This document shows positions 9,558 through 20,137 of a DNA stretch of 64,000 nt, piece after piece; the first letter of the stretch is position 1; each line of letters opens with the position of its first letter. The translations under genes and the position numbers were made by a program. The stretch is taken from contig CANJYB010000008.1 of NCBI GenBank assembly GCA_947479085.1, forward strand, positions 62,001 to 126,000, written 5' to 3'. This DNA is from Bacteroidota bacterium (GTDB lineage: Bacteria; Bacteroidota; Bacteroidia; 2-12-FULL-35-15). The notes below the pieces were generated by a model, which saw nothing but the letters and a program-made list of their open reading frames with translations, searched no databases and was not told where the DNA came from.

Positions 9558-12500
9558 ATGAAAAAAACAGTACTGTTAAGTTTAGCGATAATGATGTTGA
9601 CAGGTTTGCGCGCATTTGCGAGTCCGGGTGATACGGTGGTGGTGCAGGCGTTTACGTTCGGGTCTCCACAGGATGCATGGTTTGTGTTTCCGAAGGATAC
9701 GCTGAGATGTGAAAAGGTGTTGATGAAATATACGCTGAAGTGTAATCCGGCACAGAGTCCGGCCTGCGGGGAGTGGGATTACCTGACGTATACTTATTTG
9801 TATAAACATACGGGGTTGCAGGATTCGACTATGGTGCATCAGCCGACTTATACTGTTAATGGTGGTTCGCCAATGAGTTATGGCTATATGTATTCTCCAA
9901 GTTATAGTTATCATCCTACCTGGCAATATTTTATGACGAATACGGGTGCTACTTCGCTGGTTAGTGATACGGTGGGGAATGGGACTGCTAATGATAATAT
10001 TCCTTTCGGGGTTTCGACTCCTGTATCTCATTCGCAATATTTATGGAAGGCAAGTGAGATTTCAGCCGGGGGGATGAGTGCAGGAAATATTACGGGTTTG
10101 CAGTTTTATTTGCTGTCGTTGGGAGGTGGGATGCATAACCTTACAATCAGGATGAAACATTCGCCTTTGGATTCGCTTACACAGGATACTTACAGTGATA
10201 GTGTGCTAACGACTGTTTACTCTTTGAATACGCAGTTTTCTGCCACAGGATGGAATAGTTTGCAATTTACAACTCCTTTTAACTGGAACGGGACATCGAA
10301 TGTATTGATTGATATTACTTATGATAATACTGTGGCTGATGTTGATAATGAGGTGGCTTCTTCGGCAACATCGTTTCCGGCAGCGTTGTATAACTCGGGA
10401 GCTGACAGGGTTGCTGCATTTCATCAGTATGGTTATGTAAATGTACCGCTGAATAATAAGCTGGTTGCTATTGATTCGTTTGTTACGGTTACGTTCTGGT
10501 GTTATGGTTCGCCAACGCTTCAACCTATGGATGGAACTGCATTTGAGGCAGTGGATTCGGTAGGGAATCGTTTGCTGAATTCTCATCTTCCATGGTCGAA
10601 TAGTAATGTGTATTGGGACGCGGGATACGGAGGAACTTCGTATGACAGGATAAATAAACCTGCTACAAGCCTTGAGATTAAAGGCAGATGGAATCACTGG
10701 GCATTTACAAAAAACACGGTGACGGGTGTGATGAATGTTTACCTAAACGGTGTGCTATGGCATACGGGAACTGCGAAAACAAAAAGTATGAGAGGTATTA
10801 AACATTTCAGAATAGGAAAAGGAAACTGGAATGGTTCGCAAACCTATGAAGGAAAGATAGATGAATTTGCGGTATTTAATTCAGAACTTTCGGCCGCTAC
10901 GATACAGGCTTATATGAATAAACAGATAGATGCATTGCATCCGAATTATAATAACCTGGCTGCCTATTATCATTGTGATGATGGAAATTATCAAACTTTT
11001 TATGATATAGCTATGGGAGGTAATGCTCCTGCAACGCTTGCTTCGGTGGATAATCCGCTTAGACCTGCAAAGGAGATTATTTCGAATTTTAACAGAACTA
11101 CTTTCCGACCAAATATTATTTTTGAACAGGGAGTGTACACGCAACATCTTGATTCGGTGTTGGTGGTAGATTCTACTGTGAATGCACCGGTGCAGATAAT
11201 TACCTATAACGATTCGATTAATAATCCGGGAGTGGCAACGGATACTATGAATGTTTGGCCTGCTTATTATTCCAACTATTTATATACTCCGCAGGGAGTT
11301 GCTTATGATTCTACTTTGGTGCCGGTGGATAGTACTATTACAGAACATTTTTATAACTGGTACACTAAATTTCCGCAGGTAATCCGTTATGAGCTTGCTC
11401 GATTTATTACTCCTTATGGAAATGGGTTGAGCCTTGGCAATGGGTTTACATGGACATTTGATGTGAGCGATTACAGGACCTTACTGGCAGACAGTGTTCA
11501 CCTGAATGCCGGAAACTGGCAGGAATTGCTGGATGTGAAATTTTTATTAATAAAAGGAATTCCGCCAAGAGACCCTATTTCAGTGAAAAATTTATGGAAC
11601 GGAGGATTTAATTACGGTAACGCGAATGACTCGATTAATCATTTGGCTCCAATAAATATTAATACTCCAACAACTACCCGCTATGCCTACACAACATCGC
11701 GCTGGAAATCAAGAATAACAGGTCATGGAATGGATACCCCTCAAAACTGTGCTGAATTTTGCGCAAAAACACATTATTTTAAAGTAGATGGAGTTCAACG
11801 GTTTTCCAAATCCGTATGGAGAGAAAATTGTGATTTAAATCCTTTATATCCTCAGGGGGGAACCTGGGTTTACAGCCGTGCTAACTGGTGTCCGGGTGCC
11901 GAAGTATGGACATATGACTGGGAACTTTCACCGTTTGCCCTTCCCGGCAGTACTGTTAGTTTAAATCACACCGTAGATCCATATATACATTCAGGTGGTT
12001 GGGATTATTTCCAGATAGAAGACCAACTTGTGACTTATGGTGGTCCTAACTTTTCGTTAGATGCAGCGGTTGAAGATATTCTTTCGCCAAGCAAAGACCA
12101 GATGTGGCAACGAATGAACCCGGTATGTACTAACCCGATAATTAAGATAAAAAATACAGGTTCTACCACTTTAACTTCTCTTGATATTACTTATGGTTTG
12201 GCTGGAGGTACATTATCCATTTATCACTGGAACGGGAATTTGAAATTTACAGAAACAGCTACTGTTACCCTTGGTACGTTTGCCTGGATGCAGGGAGCAA
12301 CTGATTTTACAGTAACGGTAGGCAATCCGAATGGAGGTACTGACCAGTATGCTAATAATAATACTAAATTATCTCGTTTCTCTTATCCGCAGGTAATGCC
12401 TTCCCAGTTTGTTATTGTTTTAAAAACAAATTCCTTTCCTCAGGATAACGCCTACACCTTAAAAGATGATGCGGGAAATGTTATTCTTTCAAGAAATGGG

Positions 12501-13022
12501 TTATCAGCAAATATTACTTATAAAGATACTGTGAACCTTGCAAACGGATGTTATACATTCGAACTAAATGACAATGCTGCCGGTAATGGCGGAGGCGGTG
12601 GTGATGGATTGCAATGGTGGGCCAACACTGCTCAGGGTGCAGGTTACCTTCAGTTCAGAAAAGTAACTCCTAATGCAGTTCTTAAATCTTTCGGTGCTGA
12701 CTTTGGAGGTAAAATATATCAGCAGTTTACTGTTGGATTAACTTCTTCAGTTAATGAGTTTATTTTTACAGATAAAGCACAGTTAAATGTATTCCCTAAC
12801 CCTACTGATGGACATGTGTATATTAATATTGACCTATCAAGCAGGAAAGATGGTAAGGTAGAGATATTTGATATGCTTGGTAAAAAAGTATATGATTATG
12901 AATTTAAAAACCTGACTGCTGAAAGTATTGAAGCTGATTTATCGAACCAGCCAAAAGGAATATATACAGTTACGCTTCGTTCGGGAGATGAATTTATTTC
13001 TAAAAAATTAATACTTCAATAA
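9558..13022 (+). CDS. Secreted PNGase F-like protein with LamG/concanavalin-like insertion and T9SS type A sorting domain
   Basis: Signal peptide; CGEWDYLT near N-terminus; NCDLNPLYPQGGTWVYSRANWCPGAEVWTYDWEL (PNGase F-type C-domain pattern); C-terminal NVFPNPTDGHVYINIDLSS...GIYTVTLRSGDEFISKKLILQ. Confidence 0.85.
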   Translation: MKKTVLLSLAIMMLTGLRAFASPGDTVVVQAFTFGSPQDAWFVFPKDTLRCEKVLMKYTLKCNPAQSPACGEWDYLTYTYLYKHTGLQDSTMVHQPTYTVNGGSPMSYGYMYSPSYSYHPTWQYFMTNTGATSLVSDTVGNGTANDNIPFGVSTPVSHSQYLWKASEISAGGMSAGNITGLQFYLLSLGGGMHNLTIRMKHSPLDSLTQDTYSDSVLTTVYSLNTQFSATGWNSLQFTTPFNWNGTSNVLIDITYDNTVADVDNEVASSATSFPAALYNSGADRVAAFHQYGYVNVPLNNKLVAIDSFVTVTFWCYGSPTLQPMDGTAFEAVDSVGNRLLNSHLPWSNSNVYWDAGYGGTSYDRINKPATSLEIKGRWNHWAFTKNTVTGVMNVYLNGVLWHTGTAKTKSMRGIKHFRIGKGNWNGSQTYEGKIDEFAVFNSELSAATIQAYMNKQIDALHPNYNNLAAYYHCDDGNYQTFYDIAMGGNAPATLASVDNPLRPAKEIISNFNRTTFRPNIIFEQGVYTQHLDSVLVVDSTVNAPVQIITYNDSINNPGVATDTMNVWPAYYSNYLYTPQGVAYDSTLVPVDSTITEHFYNWYTKFPQVIRYELARFITPYGNGLSLGNGFTWTFDVSDYRTLLADSVHLNAGNWQELLDVKFLLIKGIPPRDPISVKNLWNGGFNYGNANDSINHLAPININTPTTTRYAYTTSRWKSRITGHGMDTPQNCAEFCAKTHYFKVDGVQRFSKSVWRENCDLNPLYPQGGTWVYSRANWCPGAEVWTYDWELSPFALPGSTVSLNHTVDPYIHSGGWDYFQIEDQLVTYGGPNFSLDAAVEDILSPSKDQMWQRMNPVCTNPIIKIKNTGSTTLTSLDITYGLAGGTLSIYHWNGNLKFTETATVTLGTFAWMQGATDFTVTVGNPNGGTDQYANNNTKLSRFSYPQVMPSQFVIVLKTNSFPQDNAYTLKDDAGNVILSRNGLSANITYKDTVNLANGCYTFELNDNAAGNGGGGGDGLQWWANTAQGAGYLQFRKVTPNAVLKSFGADFGGKIYQQFTVGLTSSVNEFIFTDKAQLNVFPNPTDGHVYINIDLSSRKDGKVEIFDMLGKKVYDYEFKNLTAESIEADLSNQPKGIYTVTLRSGDEFISKKLILQ

Positions 13023-13042
13023 ATAAAAGTACATGATTTATA

Positions 13043-13077
13043 CCCCTTTCAAAGCTAATACTTTGAAAGGGGTTTTT
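13043..13077 (+). terminator. Intrinsic terminator
   Basis: CCCCTTTCAAAG-CTAATA-CTTTGAAAGGGG followed by TTTTT. Confidence 0.85.
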
Positions 13078-13097
13078 ATTAAAATCAGTTTATTCAA

Positions 13098-14729
13098 ATG
13101 CAAAAAACAGTTTTTTTCTTTTTCGTTTTGGTGGCTCTTTCCTCCTGTTCTTCGAATGAAGAAAAAAAAGAAACCAGGACTGTTTTTAAATACAATGAAA
13201 TGGGGTCGGTCACTTCGCTTGACCCCGCAGCTGCCGTCAATTTTGAAAACATTGCATTAGTCAATCAACTATACAATGGACTTGTACAGATGAATGATTC
13301 GCTGCGAATAGAACCTTGCATTGCAAAATCATGGACCATTTCAAGTGATGAAATGACTTATACATTTCATTTAAGAAATGATGTTTTTTTTCACGACAAT
13401 AATTGTTTTGCAAACGGAAAAGGAAGAAAAGTAACAGCTGATGATTTTGTATTCAGCTTTAGCCGATTGCTGGATGCGAAAGTATCAAGTGCAACAAGTT
13501 TGCTCACGTACGTTAATAACGAAAGAGAAAAAGGATTTGAAGCAGCAAATGATTCTACTTTTTTAATTCATCTAAAAAAACCATTTGTTCCGTTTCTTGG
13601 AATTATTACAATGAAATTCTTTTCAGTTGTTCCGACAGAAGCAATAAATATCTATGCTGAAGATTTCAGGTTAAACCCGGTAGGTACAGGTCCTTTTCAA
13701 TTTAAAATGTGGGAAGAAGGTTCCAAACTTGTTTTGCTGAAGAACCCAAACTATTTTGAATTTGAAGGGAACACCAGACTGCCTTATTTAGATGCTGTTT
13801 CTGTTACTTTTATTAAAGACCGAGAGACTTCCTTTTTGAATTTCCTGAAAGGAGTTACTGATATGGTCTCGGGAATTGATGCCATTAATACCGATGAAGT
13901 GCTAACACCGGAAGGAGTATTGAACGATGAGTATAAAAGTAAATTCAGGTTACAGACCACACCGTTTCTAAAAACAGATTATCTTGGTATAGTGGTAGAT
14001 GAAAGTTTGCCTATTGTAAAAAATTCACCATTAAAAATTAAAGCCCTTCGTAAAGCAATTAATTATGGAATTGACAGAAAGAAGATGGTGCAGTATTTAC
14101 GTAGGAACCTCGGTATTCCTGCAATCAGTGGTTTTATACCACCGGGTTTGCCTTCTTATGATGCATCAAAAGTAAAGGGATATGAGTATAACCCGGATAA
14201 GGTAAGAGCATTATTGGCAGAAGCCGGATATCCGAATGGAAAGGGATTACCCGACATTTCACTCGCAACCAGCAACCAATACCTTGAATTAGCTGAGTAC
14301 ATTCAATCGCAACTGGGTGAGTTTGGAATTAAAATAAAAATAGATGTGCAGAAACCTTCTGTACTTTCAGAGAATGCTTCGAATTCGAAAATAAATTTCT
14401 TTCGGAAATCATGGGTGGCTGATTATGCCGATGGAGAAAATTTTCTTTCTCCATTTTATTCTAAAAACCTTAGCCCGAAAGGATTTAACTATACCCATTA
14501 TAATAATGCAGCGTTTGATGAGCTTTACGAAAAATCACAGGAGGAGTTAAATGATTCTATACGTTATAATTATTACAGGGAACTGGATAAACTTTTAATT
14601 GAAGATGCTCCGGTTGTCCCTTTGTATTATGATGAAGTGGTAAGGCTGGTTCAGAATGGTGTCAGCGGACTTACACTTAATCCTATGAACCTTCTTTCAC
14701 TTAAAAAAGTAAAAAAGATTATTAAGTAA
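13098..14729 (+). CDS. ABC transporter substrate-binding lipoprotein, peptide/nickel family (SBP_bac_5)
   Basis: Lipobox-like LSSCSS; LVNQLYNGLVQ, AKSWTISSDEMTYTFHLRNDVFFHD, TADDFVFSFSRLLD: family-5 SBP motifs. Confidence 0.9.
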   Translation: MQKTVFFFFVLVALSSCSSNEEKKETRTVFKYNEMGSVTSLDPAAAVNFENIALVNQLYNGLVQMNDSLRIEPCIAKSWTISSDEMTYTFHLRNDVFFHDNNCFANGKGRKVTADDFVFSFSRLLDAKVSSATSLLTYVNNEREKGFEAANDSTFLIHLKKPFVPFLGIITMKFFSVVPTEAINIYAEDFRLNPVGTGPFQFKMWEEGSKLVLLKNPNYFEFEGNTRLPYLDAVSVTFIKDRETSFLNFLKGVTDMVSGIDAINTDEVLTPEGVLNDEYKSKFRLQTTPFLKTDYLGIVVDESLPIVKNSPLKIKALRKAINYGIDRKKMVQYLRRNLGIPAISGFIPPGLPSYDASKVKGYEYNPDKVRALLAEAGYPNGKGLPDISLATSNQYLELAEYIQSQLGEFGIKIKIDVQKPSVLSENASNSKINFFRKSWVADYADGENFLSPFYSKNLSPKGFNYTHYNNAAFDELYEKSQEELNDSIRYNYYRELDKLLIEDAPVVPLYYDEVVRLVQNGVSGLTLNPMNLLSLKKVKKIIK

Positions 14730-14756
14730 CGAGCCTCCGTTTTATTTTTTGAAATT

Positions 14757-15902
14757 CTATTGAACCTCCAGATAAGTAACGATTGGAAAATGGTCGGAAA
14801 GTTGTTCCCTGATGGTTTTAAAATTATATGCTTTAAATTTATCGGAGTGCAATATATAATCAATCCGGAAAGAAGGAAATTTACCCACATAACTTCTTCC
14901 CAATCCATTACCACTTTCAACAAATGCGTCATCCATGTTTTTAGAAATAGTATGGTAGGTATAGGAACCAGGAGTATCATTAAAATCTCCGCAAATGATT
15001 ACAGGATAACGGCACGTTGCAATACTTGCAGAAATTAACTCTGCTTGTTTTGCACGTTTAATGAAAGCAATTTTTAATCTTCTTAAAATATTCTTTGAAT
15101 GCTCCATATCTTCATTTTCCACATCGTTTTGCAAATCCTCCATATATTTATAATCATTGGGCGCAAAAGCAATGGACTGTAAATGCATATTGTAAACCCT
15201 CACAGTATCTGCACCCATTTTAATATCAGTATAAATACAAACATTATTGCTTTTATATCCAAAGTCTATTTTGCCTTTTGAAATAATAGGATAAGTACTG
15301 AAAGTGGCAATTCCGAAATGCTGATGCAGACGGGCATGTGAAGTGTATTCCACATGAACGTATTTTGCCTTTTGCAAATGAACCAGTGAATCAATATTGT
15401 CAAACTTACTGCTATCACGCGAAAAGAATTCCTGGAAGCACATGATATCCGGCCGTTCATCCTTAATAAGGCTGAACATTTTTGCTCTTGTTTCAATATT
15501 GTGGCTCCAGTTATACAAATCAAAAACCTTGACATTGTAAGACATTACCTTGATTAACTTTTTTAACTTGTCAGGATTGTTATTTAAACTAATCTGTACA
15601 TAATGATGAATGCTTATCCAGCCGGCAAGTATTATTATTAATGAATAAAAACCTCTTTTGCTTAATTGAATTGCCCAGTAAATAACAAAGACTAAATTAA
15701 GAATAACTAAGGTGGGGTAAGCTAAACCAAAAAATGCAATAAAATAAAAATTTTCAGGACTGACGTGAGGCGCGAGATAAGCAATAAGCAAACTGATAGC
15801 AGCAAGATGGTTGCAGAACATGGCAAACTTATTAAAAAAATAACGTTTGCCTTTACGGACTTTGGTTTCCTGATTAGTATATATTCCTTCTTTTTTTGCC
15901 AC
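14757..15902 (-). CDS. Endonuclease/exonuclease/phosphatase family membrane protein
   Basis: N-terminal TM helices, then VMSYNVKVFD, DIMCFQEFF, VIICGDFNDTPGSYTY, SDHFPIV. Confidence 0.88.
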   Translation of the reverse strand: MAKKEGIYTNQETKVRKGKRYFFNKFAMFCNHLAAISLLIAYLAPHVSPENFYFIAFFGLAYPTLVILNLVFVIYWAIQLSKRGFYSLIIILAGWISIHHYVQISLNNNPDKLKKLIKVMSYNVKVFDLYNWSHNIETRAKMFSLIKDERPDIMCFQEFFSRDSSKFDNIDSLVHLQKAKYVHVEYTSHARLHQHFGIATFSTYPIISKGKIDFGYKSNNVCIYTDIKMGADTVRVYNMHLQSIAFAPNDYKYMEDLQNDVENEDMEHSKNILRRLKIAFIKRAKQAELISASIATCRYPVIICGDFNDTPGSYTYHTISKNMDDAFVESGNGLGRSYVGKFPSFRIDYILHSDKFKAYNFKTIREQLSDHFPIVTYLEVQ

Positions 15903-15976
15903 AATTCAGTTTTATGTTTCTTATTCGAATTTGATTTTTACAGAACCTTCATGAAACATTGCACCGAAATTAAAGA

Positions 15977-16882
15977 TTAATTTTTACTGGCTTTAAATAA
16001 AATTTCCTTTTCACCTTTACTCAGACTTTCATATCCCGATTTGGAAATTTTATCAAGGATAGCATCAATCTGTTGCTGGGTAACATTTTTTTTGTAATTG
16101 TATTCTTCGTCCGAAACAGTTCGTTTATAAGCAACCTTCATTTTACTTTTAGGAGAAGATTTAAATAAGCCTGTTATCCAATCAAAAAAACGATTCATCC
16201 ATTTTGATAAATCCCTTCCCTTTTTATATTGCTGAATAAAAACAAAACCCATTAATGCTCCGCCAAGATGAGCCAGGTTTCCACCAACATTATTGTATGA
16301 TGCAACACTTAACACATCAATAAACAAAACAAACAATGCAACATAAATCAGTTTAACCGGACCGATGAACATCAGATTCATTTGGTAATTGGGAACCAAG
16401 GTAGCAGATGCAATGATGATGGCTGTTACCCCTGCAGAAGCACCAATAAGAGGCAAGCCATTAAAAACAGAAAAACCCGGAACAAGAGCAATCAGGATAA
16501 TAGTGATTAATCCCCCTAATATTCCTCCCATCAGGTAAAGTGGAATTACTTTTTTAGAATCGGTAAAGCCGGATAAAATTTGCCCGAACCAGAAAAGTGT
16601 AATCATATTCCAAAAAATATGCATCAGTTCTATATGCACAAACATATAAGTAAACAGGGTCCAGGGTTTATGTAAAAAACCTGAAAAACTTAATGGAAGA
16701 GAAATGTTCCCGACAATGAAGTTTAAAAGTGAAGTAAAACCACCATTGTTACCCGTAAGAAAAAGGAGTATGCGAAATAAACTGATAATTAAAAATACCG
16801 CAACATTTATAATGATAAGACGAGTTACCGTATTACCACCCTTAATCTTTAATTTAATATCTTCAACAATCGGATTTGCCAT
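15977..16882 (-). CDS. Rhomboid family intramembrane serine protease
   Basis: LIGASAGVTA (GxSxG) and NLAHLGGALMGF. Confidence 0.9.
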   Translation of the reverse strand: MANPIVEDIKLKIKGGNTVTRLIIINVAVFLIISLFRILLFLTGNNGGFTSLLNFIVGNISLPLSFSGFLHKPWTLFTYMFVHIELMHIFWNMITLFWFGQILSGFTDSKKVIPLYLMGGILGGLITIILIALVPGFSVFNGLPLIGASAGVTAIIIASATLVPNYQMNLMFIGPVKLIYVALFVLFIDVLSVASYNNVGGNLAHLGGALMGFVFIQQYKKGRDLSKWMNRFFDWITGLFKSSPKSKMKVAYKRTVSDEEYNYKKNVTQQQIDAILDKISKSGYESLSKGEKEILFKASKN

Positions 16883-16884
16883 TT

Positions 16885-17637
16885 CTAATAAATTTTCTTC
16901 TTATTCTTTTGCCAAATCTTGATTAAAATAAAACCAAATAACATTCCCCCGAGGTGAGCAAAGTGAGCCACGTTATCTTCGGGGTTATTTGCAATTCCAG
17001 AAAACAATTCCATCGCCCCGTATAAAATCACGAACCATTTTGCTTTGATTGGAATAGCAAAATAAATGTACAACAATGTATTTGGAAAAAGCATTCCGAA
17101 GGCGAGCAATATTCCAAACACAGCTCCGGAAGCACCTATGGTTGCTGTATTTAAAAGTATGTTCACTTCACCGGCCGCATTGTCTATAAAGTTCTTTCCT
17201 TCTCCTAATATTTCCGAACCTTTTGACAAAATCATATTTAAGTCTTCGGGTGAAACTTGGGTATAAAGAGATTCCAGTCTGAAATAAGTTACAAGTAACT
17301 GAATGCAACCTGCTCCAATCCCCGTAACCATATAATAAATTAAAAATCGTTTTGGTCCCCAGTAATTCTCCAGAACATTTCCAAACATCCACAAAGCAAA
17401 CATATTAAAAAACAAATGCATAAAGCTTCCATGCATAAACATGTAAGTCACCAATTGATAAGGGCGAAATTTTTCTGAAAGAGGGAAATGCAAACCTAAT
17501 GTTTCTGACAAATCGACAGAAAACCGGCTTTGTAAAACCAATGTACCAAGGTAAAATAATCCATTCAGTATTAATAAATTTTTTACAACAGGGGGTAATA
17601 CTCTGAAACTATTCGGGCGATATTGTTCGTAAGCCAT
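16885..17637 (-). CDS. Rhomboid family intramembrane serine protease (tandem paralogue)
   Basis: IGASGAVFGILLAFG and VAHFAHLGGMLFGF. Confidence 0.92.
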   Translation of the reverse strand: MAYEQYRPNSFRVLPPVVKNLLILNGLFYLGTLVLQSRFSVDLSETLGLHFPLSEKFRPYQLVTYMFMHGSFMHLFFNMFALWMFGNVLENYWGPKRFLIYYMVTGIGAGCIQLLVTYFRLESLYTQVSPEDLNMILSKGSEILGEGKNFIDNAAGEVNILLNTATIGASGAVFGILLAFGMLFPNTLLYIYFAIPIKAKWFVILYGAMELFSGIANNPEDNVAHFAHLGGMLFGFILIKIWQKNKKKIY

Positions 17638-17649
17638 ATTTTTTATTCT

Positions 17650-19494
17650 TTATTTTTTAAATCTTTTGTCGAGGTCTTCACTCGAAAAAGTAGTTATTGT
17701 TGGTTTACCCGAAGGTGTGCTATATGGCATGCTGCAGGCAAAAAGCTCGTCTATCAGGTTATTCATTTCTTCCTGGGTCAATGCCTTTCCTGATTTTATT
17801 GACATATTTCGTGCCATAGAGCGGGCAAGGTTCTCTCTTTTGTCAGATTTTAATTCCAGCAAATTCTGTTTATAATTTTCAATCAATCCCTCCAACAAAG
17901 TAACCGAATCGAAGTTGATGGTATCTGCAGGAATTCCGTGAATAACAAAAGTGTTTTTCCCGAATTCGCTTATATCAAAACCCATTGATCGGATTTCGGT
18001 TTGCAACTCTTTTACCAAAGCGAAATCACTGCCGCTTAGTTCTATTGTTTTGGGAAATAGTTCCTGCTGGGTGGCTGATTTGTTTTTTTCAAAAGCATCC
18101 AAAATTCGTTCATACAAAATCCGTTCATGAGCTCCCTGCTGGTCAATCACCATAAAGCCGGTTTTGATGTGTGTTAAAATATATTTGTTATGCAACTGGT
18201 AGGACGACTTTAAATTACTTTCATGCAAGTCATTATCCCAATCGGTATTAATGGTTTGTTGTGGTTCTTCCTTTTTTATTTCAAATTCCAGTTGGTTGTC
18301 TGCATGACGACTATACATTTTTTCCCAGTTGGCATTATTATGCAACTGCCTTTCCGATGGTTTTACAGAAGGCATTGTTTCCGTTTTAAACGGATTGTAA
18401 TTCGGATCGACCTTAATGGTAGGTTGTTTATAAATCCCATCCACCGGCTTAAGCGGCATATTATACATGTGCGCCTCCTGGTTAAAATCAAGACTGGGGG
18501 CAATGTTAAACTGTCCCAGTGATTTTTTAATTGCCGACCTTAAAAATGCATAGATGGCTTTTTCATCTTCGAACTTTACTTCCGTTTTGGTAGGATGTAT
18601 ATTGATATCAATACTCTTAGGGTCTACATCCAGCATCAGGAAATAAGAAGCAAAACTATCGCTGGGCAGTAATTGTTCGAAAGCAGATTGCACCGCATGA
18701 TGCAAATAAGCACTTTTTATAAAACGTTTATTAAGAAAGAAAAACTGCTCTCCTCTTGTTTTCTTTGCAAAATCAGGCTTAATCACATATCCTTTGATTT
18801 TCACAATGTCTGTATTTTCTTCAACCGGAACCAATCGTGTATTGTATGAATTTCCGAAAATGCCCATCAGCCGTTGTTTCAGGTTTCCAACAGGCAGGTT
18901 AAATACTTCTGTGTTATTTTGATGGAATGAAAATGCAACCTGCGGGTTGGGAATGGCGACCCGCTGAAATTCGTCAATTATGTGGCGAAGTTCGACAGAA
19001 TCTGTTTTTAAGAAATTTCTTCTCGCGGGTACGTTGTAAAATAAATTACGGACAGAAATACTTGTTCCTTCAGGGCAACTGGAAGCTTCATGGGTCTTGA
19101 GCTCACTGCCTTCCATATCTATCTTCACCCCTACTTCGTCCCCGATGCGTTTGGTTTTCAGTTCCACCTGGGCAATAGCAGCAATGGAAGCAAGCGCCTC
19201 CCCCCTGAAGCCCATTGTAAGGATGGCAAATAAATCTTCAGCTTTACGGATTTTGGAAGTGGCATGCCGTTCAAAACTCATTCTGGCGTCCGTTTCACTC
19301 ATACCGCAACCATTGTCAATCACCTGTATTAATGTCTTGCCTGCGTCTTTAACAATGAGTTTAACCTGGCTGCTTCCGGCATCCAATGCGTTTTCCATAA
19401 GCTCCTTAACCGCAGAGGCAGGTCGCTGAACCACTTCACCAGCTGCTATCTGGTTGGCTACGGAATCCGGTAAAAGCTGAATGATGTCTGACAT
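17650..19494 (-). CDS. mutL: DNA mismatch repair protein MutL
   Basis: IIQLLPDSVANQIAAGEVVQRPASAVKELMENALDAG, FRGEALASIAAIAQ, C-terminal FACSMPYSTPSGKPTI. Confidence 0.97.
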   Translation of the reverse strand: MSDIIQLLPDSVANQIAAGEVVQRPASAVKELMENALDAGSSQVKLIVKDAGKTLIQVIDNGCGMSETDARMSFERHATSKIRKAEDLFAILTMGFRGEALASIAAIAQVELKTKRIGDEVGVKIDMEGSELKTHEASSCPEGTSISVRNLFYNVPARRNFLKTDSVELRHIIDEFQRVAIPNPQVAFSFHQNNTEVFNLPVGNLKQRLMGIFGNSYNTRLVPVEENTDIVKIKGYVIKPDFAKKTRGEQFFFLNKRFIKSAYLHHAVQSAFEQLLPSDSFASYFLMLDVDPKSIDINIHPTKTEVKFEDEKAIYAFLRSAIKKSLGQFNIAPSLDFNQEAHMYNMPLKPVDGIYKQPTIKVDPNYNPFKTETMPSVKPSERQLHNNANWEKMYSRHADNQLEFEIKKEEPQQTINTDWDNDLHESNLKSSYQLHNKYILTHIKTGFMVIDQQGAHERILYERILDAFEKNKSATQQELFPKTIELSGSDFALVKELQTEIRSMGFDISEFGKNTFVIHGIPADTINFDSVTLLEGLIENYKQNLLELKSDKRENLARSMARNMSIKSGKALTQEEMNNLIDELFACSMPYSTPSGKPTITTFSSEDLDKRFKK

Positions 19495-19577
19495 GCGATT
19501 TTTCTTATTTGCAAAGATAAGAAAGCCGTTCTATTTTTGACTAAAGGAAAGATTTAAAAAAGTGTTAATATTTCAAA

Positions 19578-19937
19578 CTAATGATTATCAGAAGGATTGA
19601 TAATATCCAGAATATTAATATTGAACCAATGATGCAGATAAATTAAAAAAAGAATACCAAATACAAGTACGAAGGAAAAAAGCAAACCAATGGTTTTTCC
19701 CAGCGAATTTGTTCCGGAAAGCAATACTCGCGCTACCATCACTTCTATCTTACTGCTCATATAGCGAAAGGAAGGTACTAAAATAAAAACCAGGCTCACC
19801 ATAGCTATTGCTGTAAACTTAAATGGGTTGATTCCAATCTTTGAATGAATGATTCGATCAGTGATGAACGTAGTCACCAGGTTGACAACGAGAACACTAA
19901 TCATTAAAACCATTAAATTGAATATTTTTTTATACAT
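19578..19937 (-). CDS. Hypothetical small membrane protein
   Basis: 119 aa ORF with hydrophobic segments; no recognised family. Confidence 0.55.
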   Translation of the reverse strand: MYKKIFNLMVLMISVLVVNLVTTFITDRIIHSKIGINPFKFTAIAMVSLVFILVPSFRYMSSKIEVMVARVLLSGTNSLGKTIGLLFSFVLVFGILFLIYLHHWFNINILDIINPSDNH

Positions 19938-20137
19938 ACAACTAAAATTGAATCCTTAAGGAAAAGATGGCAAAACAAAATTACAGCCTTAGACATTTAA
20001 TTCAGTAGTTGTTTGTTGATTTCAATCAACATTATGAAGTTGAAAAGTAAACCATAGTGGTTCCATTGCTACTTTTTATTAGGTGTACTTTTATAGGGTC
20101 TATTTTGTGAAGACGATACAATACTTTAAAATTCAAT

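Noticed and set aside
9582-11147. Minus-strand ORFs inside the PNGase F-like gene
   Set aside because: Antisense shadows, basic low-complexity translations.
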